NCBI GenBank assembly: GCA_963920665.1
Contig: OY987273.1
Span: 1,304,501 to 1,368,500, forward strand
Reading direction: 5' to 3'
Length of the DNA: 64,000 bases
DNA from: Straminergon stramineum
Lineage: Eukaryota > Streptophyta > Bryopsida > Hypnales > Calliergonaceae
Shown here: positions 57,484 through 64,000 of the stretch, piece by piece
Numbering within the stretch: position 1 is the first letter of the stretch
Layout: every line of letters begins with the position of its first letter
Notes under the pieces: model-generated
Database searches by the model: none
What the model saw: only the letters and a program-made list of their open reading frames with translations
What the model was told of the DNA's origin: nothing
Program-made: the position numbers and the translations under genes

Positions 57484-60400
57484 TATAAAATAGAAGTAGG
57501 ATAGAGTTAAACTTTTAATTTTTTGGTTAGGCAGAAGAAATTAGAATTCGCTTTGCTTAAATATTATAATTAGGCTAAAGAAACAAATTAGGTCTTTTGT
57601 AACCAGATCCAAGACAGATCCGGAATCTAGAAACCCGGATAGAGACAGCCTATATCCTAGAGTTCTAGACTAGAAATCTAAGGAACCATTACAAAAAATG
57701 GTCTTCTATTGGGAACGGTCGGTAGGATGATGAGTACTTAAACCCCTCCACCTCCATTTCTCCTTCCTCTTTCTTTTGTAGATGTTTGCGCTCGTATAGT
57801 TGAGTGAAAGAGTGGTGAGTTAGTGATTGCATCAGGAAGAAGAAAGTGAGGATGGTGGTGTCCACACCGGATCTATATTTAGTTATGGTTTTTAAATGAC
57901 TAAGGGAAGTATCCATAAGCCTACAATCACTGCCCGAATAGTCTGTCCCACCATCCCTACTAAGTAGATTGTCTGGAAATAGTTAGAAGACAATTTCATG
58001 TGCATAGGGTGTGTCGGATTACTTTGTAGGCCGTGGACCTTCAAGAATGAGGCGATGATTCAAGAGTTCATTGTACGAGCTTTGAATTAGTACAAGCTAA
58101 TGATGAGGGGTCGACCCGTAACTTGGACGAAGGATATTTGGGCGGACATTTATGGATTTCAAAAGAAAGGATCTAGATTAGCCTCCCAAGCGGATAAGTT
58201 CATGACCAAAAAGTTTTAGAATCCAACCCATGCGAAGGAGGGGTATGCTATTAGTGAATGTAAGGACGAGAGGCACAGACAAGTGTTAGAATTTATAATT
58301 TTCAATCATGTACCCGGATAAGCCTACCCGAGTTACAATCATGGTGGCCAACACCATCTTTGGGGCAATAGAAGGTAGATTGGTACATTAGGGGAGGGTT
58401 ATCACGAGCATAGTATCCAAGCTCGTTGACCATGTAGGAAAAAACAAGATCAACCCCATTAGTCCCTACTTGTTCCACCTCTACCATCAAGCAGAACTCC
58501 TAAGTAGTGCGGAGATGATAGAGTACATCACCAGATCCACTATCTTGTAGTTCGGCCTCATGAGCAAGGTTGAGGCAGAGCAATCGAAATTCAAAGAAGA
58601 AGAGTCGAAAGAGGAGGAGCAGTTGGTAGATCGTAGGGAAAAGAGGAGGAAGTCCACCAATTCCGACTTCACAAGGAAAGCTACTAATTCGGGAGAAGTA
58701 GACGGAAAGTGTTTTAGCATTCTACAAGATCGGGTTTGATTGGATTTTGCAAGCATAGGAGTACCACAATAACTTGGTGGAACTCTTGATTACAATCAAC
58801 AAAGAGCTTAAAGTTGAGCTGGAAGATGTCCTAGACAAAGTAAAGTGATTGCCAAATTCGGATGAGCTGAGACAGAAGGGAGAGCAGATTCGAAACCTAG
58901 AGAAGGAACAGGATGACCTCCAATCCTAGGTGAATTAGGCAAATGGAGAGCTTGCAATGTCAAAGCAGTGAGAGAGGGAGACTCTACAGCTTGTCAAGAA
59001 CTTGTCCAGCTTGGTGGCGAGACCAAAAAAAGTCATCAACAACACTACACTCTTCTTAGACCGATTAATGAAAGAGGGGCATGTTTCCAGATTGAAGGTA
59101 GTAAAGATCCTCATTGATTTTACAACTTGGACGGAATTTGTATTGAAAGAGATGTGACAACTCCTGGGGTGCATTGATCTGGATTGAGTCATGGACTTCA
59201 CACCGTTTTCAAAAATTCCCTTCATTACGGGAACTCTAGTCAAATAGACTCCAGTGATTCCACCACAACCACGATCAAAAGGGTTGAGGGATGCCCTTCA
59301 CCAATCTACGGAGCCCTTCTAAAGTCAAGTACAAAAGGCCTTCCAAGGGAGTGGGAAGACAGTACTAGAGTTGGTGAGGCAAACAAGCGTATCAAGAGAT
59401 TTGGTACCATCGGAAGTGTCCGCCTCGCCAATTGTCCCAACCATTTGGCTTACTATGAAGGACGCTTTCCAGACACCTAGATTACCGGTCCAGACTGATT
59501 TCATTGACTTGATGGGAGGCATGACAAATCCAGCCTAGTCCCATCCGAAAAGCTTCGAACATGTGTAGCAGCCCCAATCCATGAAGGAGAGAACGACCAT
59601 CATGTTGGATGAGACATCCCTAGCAGAAGAAGAGGAAGAAAAGGAGGTCCAACTCATTGGGAAGTTTGACAAGGAGGAGTACTAGTCCAGAATGGTAATA
59701 GAGGAGGAAGAAGAAGAGGAAGATTCACCTCCAGTGACCTGGACGATCGAGACCCAAGCAACTTTTAAGATGACTCCAGATAGGGCACCTGTTCGGGCCC
59801 CAGCAACTCTAAGCAGCAATAGTTCAAAGAATGCAAAAAAGGCGAAATAGTTAGGAATTCCAGTTAACTAGAATTTGAATCTTAGATTTGAATCGGGTTT
59901 CCAAGCGTGGGCCTAGGTTCTAGATTTTTAGGATCCACCTACTTTCCAGATTTCTCGAGAGGTCTGTGGTTGGTCACCCGGATTTGTAGGTGGCTTTTTG
60001 CCTTATGTATTTTGGTTTTAAGGGATGGGCACATTTGTTGCCCTCTCATTCCATCCTTGCGCTTTTAAGTTGTTTATTTTGTTCTCTTTCTTTAATCCAA
60101 GCCACCAAGTGGATATTCAAGAATTGAACTATGTATATCCAACTTTGTTGTTTCTACTTGTGAGAGCATTGAAGTGTAAGAGGGACAAAGGAAAGGAGGA
60201 ATCTGGATCGTGGGTAATTGGATCTAATTTGGAGGGAACATTTGTGATGTAGTTTAGGCTTGAGAATACAATCTTGTACGTGGTGCTTTTAAAATACTGG
60301 AATGGAAATTTGGCAAGGAGTGTTGTGGGTGCGAGTCCGGAATACAAGGGAGGGTTCCATGTGGTGATAAGCAACCGCTAGCAAAAAGATCCCCACTCTC

Positions 60401-60915
60401 TGGAAGGTCTACCAACCCTAGGATCAATCTAGTGAACAACTAATAATCCCCCATCGATTGCGGTTATTGTTGATCTATTGTTGTAATGGGGAAGACTAGA
60501 GGCGGCTCTAAGTGACCTACCTTTCAGATCAGTCATCCGGGAAGTTGTGAGAGTATTTCATGGTTCGATCTATTACAATAGTTAGTCAAGAATGTTTTGT
60601 GTAGTCAAAAGAGAGAAGAGAGTGAGGAAAATGAGTGGTGAGTCCCTACCCCTCTACAAGATCAAAAGTGGACCCTCTAAGGGTAAAACAGAGTAATTGA
60701 AAACTAGTATTTCGAAGGAGATGAAACCGGATTCTAGAAAAGAGTGGATCCACATTAGATTCCGAAAATATAGAGATCCAGAAGAGAGAAAGGAAGTGGA
60801 TGGATTGGTTAAGGAGATAATACGGATAATCTTAGCTTGTAGCAACATACTAGAATCCCCTGGGACAAGATTTCAAGTCATTTCACGACGTTTTGGTGTT
60901 GTAAAGATACTTACA
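57484..60915 (+). mobile_element. ORF-bearing element, copy B (~3.43 kb)
   Basis: Colinear with copy A in leader, ORF and 3' region, and nearly the same length. Left end placed just after coding sequence DLEWMELV, right end just before coding sequence ARAEDIVQPLQ, both belonging to the unrecognised plus-strand gene. More decayed than copy A, with extra frameshifts. No target-site duplication identified. Confidence 0.55.
57896..59850 (+). pseudogene. Element ORF, copy B
   Basis: Begins ATG at 57896 (MTKGSIHKPTITARIVCPT), aligning with copy A from its first codon. Conserved blocks: GCVGLLCRPWTFKNEAMIQE, WTKDIWADIYGFQKKGSRLA, AKEGYAISECKDERHRQVLE, MVANTIFGAIEGRLVH and ISPYLFHLYHQAELLSSAEM, then the coiled coil, an acidic stretch and the basic end NAKKAK, with TAG at 59848. 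A 1-nt insertion near 58300 shifts the frame, and at least one more shift follows. Several TAG codons face CAG in copy A (57980 against 47272; 59683 against 48976). Conversely, CAG at 58987 faces the TAG at 48283 in copy A. Confidence 0.65.
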
Positions 60916-60924
60916 CCTCGACCA

Positions 60925-62939
60925 TGTGTATGACACTTTTGGCGAGAGCTGAGGACATTGTACAACCTTTGCAAATGGATATCGAGAAGCCAATGGCGTC
61001 CAGAGTAGTGGAGAAGACCCTTACTAAAGCCTTCAACCCCAAAACAGGGTTTGACAACACTCCATCTACATGACCCGTTGCTGCCGAGCCTTCGCAAAGG
61101 AAGGGGAGGAAGTCAACAAAGTTGCTAAACGAGGTAAAAGCCCCCTCAAACGTTCCCCAGAGTTCGTCCATTTAGGTGATGGCTACCTTGTCACTATCTG
61201 AGGTCATCTTGAACCATAGGCAAGGGTGTCCTAAACTCATAGTTTTTAATGTGCATGGCACCCTCTTGGAGTGTAGTGTGCTAGATAAAAAGAACCCTAA
61301 CGTTAGAATTTAGGGTAATGTCCAAACCGCTTGTAGAAGAGTGGTGTTGCGTCCATAGGTTAAACCATTTCTAACTCGATGTTTCCAAAACTTTGCAGTG
61401 GGATTTTGGGGTAGCGGAAGTGAATCTTATATAGATGACATTGTCCCCGCCATGTTGGGGTGGCTAACATGTTCATTAAATCTAGTTCCCTTATTTTAGT
61501 GGTCTGATAAGCATTGTAAGAAACAATAAGTAGAAGATGGGTGCCCAACATGATTAAGTAAGAATCTATGTAAGATGTATGCAAACTGGCTTTATTATAG
61601 TGCTATGAACACGGTCATTGTAGATTGCAACCTCATGAAGGTCGACCTCAACCTAGATGCAAATGTGATCATCACCACACCTTTCTTCATGAAGTGGTTG
61701 CGCAAGCTAGTTGATGATAGGCAGTACTTGAAGCTATACATGTAGCCCTTGCCAAAGGCACTATACAAATGTCTTGATGTCCCCACCTTTTGAGACAAGT
61801 ACTTGCAAATTTTCAATCCAACAATGGGCACAAATGCTTGACAAACATCAATTTAGATCACCATATGAGTTCATGGACATTGTAGAAGGTGAGGGGGGTC
61901 ACACACCATGTGGCATGGTAATATTGCTCCCCTTCACCTTCAGTTCATCAATTTTCTAACAGGTGTTCCATATCTCTGTAGGGAAGACTGCAAAAGCAGG
62001 AAACTCGGAGCAAGACGACATCATTCCCAAAGAAGAAAAGGGACAACCCAATGAAAAAGGTATGTCCATTGAATGCTCAATTTTTTTCTGCCCTTTGCTA
62101 ATGCTCACATTGAGCAACAGTTGCTCATACAAGTCTTCCCTATGTTAATTGCAAAAGCAGTTCCTCTAAAGTTGCATTGAAGTGAGGTAGGTCGTTGATA
62201 TTGGATAGAAGTAGTTTTCTAATCATGCTAAAGTAGGGTCAAGTAGTCCGAACCTATCTCTCTTGTATGAACTATTCGTGCCTACAATGGCGACATCATC
62301 CATGCCAAGAAGGTGTGCAATCCCATCATTCGAAGTGTCCTCATCCAATCCCTACTATTTACAAGACCTCAACTTGGTCCAAGTGCTGTTTTGGTGACTT
62401 CATTACTTGAAGAGCCTACAATTATTGTAATGTGTGTTGCCTCCTAGAAGTCCAGCATCACTGTAGTCTTACAATAATTCTCCTTTCTTCCCCACTTTAG
62501 TCGTCCCTCACTCGTAGTCACGTGGAACTGTGTGGAAGCCTTCACATAGTAGAGTGAAGTTACTTTGAAGTTATTGCAGGTGCAGGTTGCATGCCTTGGA
62601 ATCGTACCCTCTATTGATTTTTGGAAAGGAAAGTGGCACTCAATGTGACTAATGTGTTGTACAGGTCCCTCAATTCAGTATTGGGGATGAAGTAATCTTG
62701 TATAATCTACGAGTCATCAAGTAGAAAGTGGTACTAGGAACAATCAGTGAAGTGCTAGGGGAGCACAAGTTTCACTTTTAGGAAATTCCGTAGGGCTAGT
62801 GGAAGGTGGATGTGCATAAAGTCCTACAGGAAGGAGTGGCGCTCATGTTCCCCAAGAAAGTAGTAGATCAAGAGAACATTGAAGATGCCAAAGGCTCGGC
62901 TTCAATGTGGGTGGATAGATACATAAAATTCAGCACTTG
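60925..62939 (+). pseudogene. Unrecognised decayed gene, 3' part
   Basis: Continues on the far side of copy B. ARAEDIVQPLQMDIEKPMAS, KTLTKAFNPKTGFDNTPST and QRKGRKSTKLLNEVKAPS (60940-61173) are followed by an exon-like piece with YYSAMNTVIVDCNLMKVDLN and ITTPFFMKWLRKLVDDRQYL (61590-61830), a short exon 61972-62060 (acceptor AACAG, donor AAAAAG|GTATGT) and a last exon 62669-62939 (acceptor TTGTACAG; FSIGDEVILYNLRVIK, TISEVLGEHKFHF, ALMFPKKVVDQENIEDAKGS) ending TGA. In-frame stops are mostly TAG or TGA. The last exon (FSIGDEVILYN, TISEVLGEHKF) may be a small beta-rich domain. Family unknown. Confidence 0.4.
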
Positions 62940-63474
62940 AGGTGGCCTTCTTTTTTTTGCTATTATTGTTGCTCTCTCAGGGGAGGCAAGGAGAGGTAGA
63001 TCTTTTGTAGTAGGTGGGAGCACTAGGATGGTATTGGACCAGTTTCTCTGCAAACGGACAGAGGTTGTTGTAAATAGCAAAAGTAAAAGTCATTTTTGAA
63101 TTTCAATGCCCTCAAACTACACATCATTATGTAATATTGTAGAGGGCACAAGCTATGAAGTCAAACTTTTTTTCCTGAAGGGCTAAAGTAAGGGGAAATT
63201 GTATTCTCATTGAATGAATTGCTTACAGATGACAATGCAGTCCTTTTTTGTACATGCATAATAAATGTAGTGTATAGGGCGTCCATAAAAAGTAATTGTA
63301 GGGAATTGGCTATGAACTATTATTGAACTATTGAGAATGACTATCTGAAGTTGGCAATAAGATAGAATACCTTCAAAATGACTGAACTACTACATGCCTT
63401 TGCACCACATCATCTCATTATCATCCTTGGATAAGTACATTGCGACTCATAAGTGACTCTAAAATGACTTCAAA

Positions 63475-63660
63475 ACACTACTAAAAAATTTGTGTTCAAA
63501 TTAACAAAAAATGAACAAGAAAGTGTTGATTTTTTTTGTTCAAAAGGTCATGTTGACTTGGACAATATTTAACAAAAATTTGTTGATTTCTTTATTGATT
63601 TGGTCAAGTCTAACAAAAATTTAAAAAAATAAAAAACTTTAAGACCTAACCAAAGAGAAA
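63475..63660 (+). repeat. AT-rich stretch starting CACTACTAAAAAATTTG, with AACAAAAATTT repeats
   Basis: CACTACTAAAAAATTTGTG is followed by repeated AACAAAAATTT and TTGTTGATTT blocks (63585, 63613). It could be the terminus of a small CACTA-like element. No partner end lies within the window. Confidence 0.3.
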
Positions 63661-63837
63661 TTGACACATGGCACCTATTAAATCAAAACATAATAAAGCT
63701 GCCACATAGGTGGCATTCCCAAGAGGGCAACTACCACCTAAGCATATAACTCCATATAGACCAATTGCCATCTAAGCAGGACCCCCATGTGGACCAAACT
63801 GCCACTTAAGCACAAGCGCCATATCGTTAAGTGGGGC

Positions 63838-63907
63838 ACAAGGGTTCGAACCTTAGAGCCCCAGACTAGCAATCCAAGGACTTCATCCATTACACCAACT
63901 ACAAAGC
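63838..63907 (-). repeat. tRNA-like (SINE head or pseudo-tRNA)
   Basis: Minus strand: GTTGGTGTAATGGATGAAGT (A-box/D-arm-like) and AAGGTTCGAACCCTTG (an exact B box in a paired T-arm). The acceptor stem does not close. Probably tRNA-derived rather than a working tRNA. Confidence 0.45.
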
Positions 63908-64000
63908 TGCACAAACTTCAATGAAGTTAGTTATAATTTATTTAGTTTGAGTTTTCCCCTAGTTTATGAAATCAGCAGATTTCAGATGCCGTTTTAGCAT

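Noticed and set aside
32828..62939. A variant genetic code in which TAG and TAA mean Gln
   Set aside because: Several long frames (for example 10843-12093) use only CAG and CAA for Gln. TGA also appears at Arg-like sites, and frameshifts occur in the same genes. Decay explains all of it; a code change explains only part.
32828..62939. U-to-C RNA editing of stops, as known in hornwort and fern organelles
   Set aside because: The same stop pattern would fit, but these genes are nuclear transposons with introns, and such editing is an organelle process.
63838..63907. A functional tRNA gene
   Set aside because: The B box and T-arm are good, but the acceptor stem does not pair and the anticodon arm is unclear.

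Overview
The window looks like nuclear DNA of a land plant with a large, repeat-rich genome. It is AT-rich, carries plant-type telomere-like motifs (CCCTAAA), has introns with GT-AG borders, and is packed with decayed plant DNA transposons (MULE, hAT, CACTA, a DUF7869-type transposase). There is no bacterial, plastid or mitochondrial gene organisation. A seed-free plant or gymnosperm is my guess from the mix of families; the species cannot be named from the sequence.

Layout. 0.15-3.74 kb (-): a split gene joining a ParB/sulfiredoxin-like domain to a DNA-methyltransferase-like domain; seven exons can be traced. 5.2-6.6 kb: a family of ~100-nt hairpins, three of them in a tandem array. 10.3-14.2 kb (+): a MULE-like transposase with a SWIM finger. 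17.0-21.3 kb (+): a DUF7869-type transposase relic, preceded by a region of repeated palindromes. 21.3-26 kb: noncoding repeats (tRNA-like boxes, a 57-bp tandem repeat, a 340-bp foldback). 28.8-30.25 kb (-): a protein-kinase relic with a TATA box. 31.7-32.5 kb (-): a Gly/Pro/Tyr-rich transposase-type tail. 32.8-36.5, 46.8-50.25 and 57.5-60.9 kb (+): three copies of one ~3.4-3.7 kb element with a single long ORF. 37-40 kb: noncoding repeats, including inverted and direct relatives of a repeat at 27-28 kb. 40.5-44.1 kb (+): an unclassified coiled-coil protein with a RING-like finger. 44.8-46.8 kb (+): a BED-finger hAT transposase. 50.25-51.65 kb (-): a CACTA TNP2 transposase. 53.9-57.5 and 60.9-62.9 kb (+): one unrecognised decayed gene split by the third element copy.

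The unifying observation is how these genes are broken. Most keep long single reading frames with few frameshifts, but carry many in-frame stops, nearly all explicable by C-to-T change at CAG, CGA or CAA codons (giving TAG, TGA, TAA). Two full-length element copies have premature TAG and TGA but no TAA. Pairwise comparison of copies shows CAG facing TAG directly. This is what deamination of methylated cytosine at CG and CHG sites would produce, so the window reads as a heavily methylated, silenced transposon landscape. I see no gene here that I would call clearly intact and functional.
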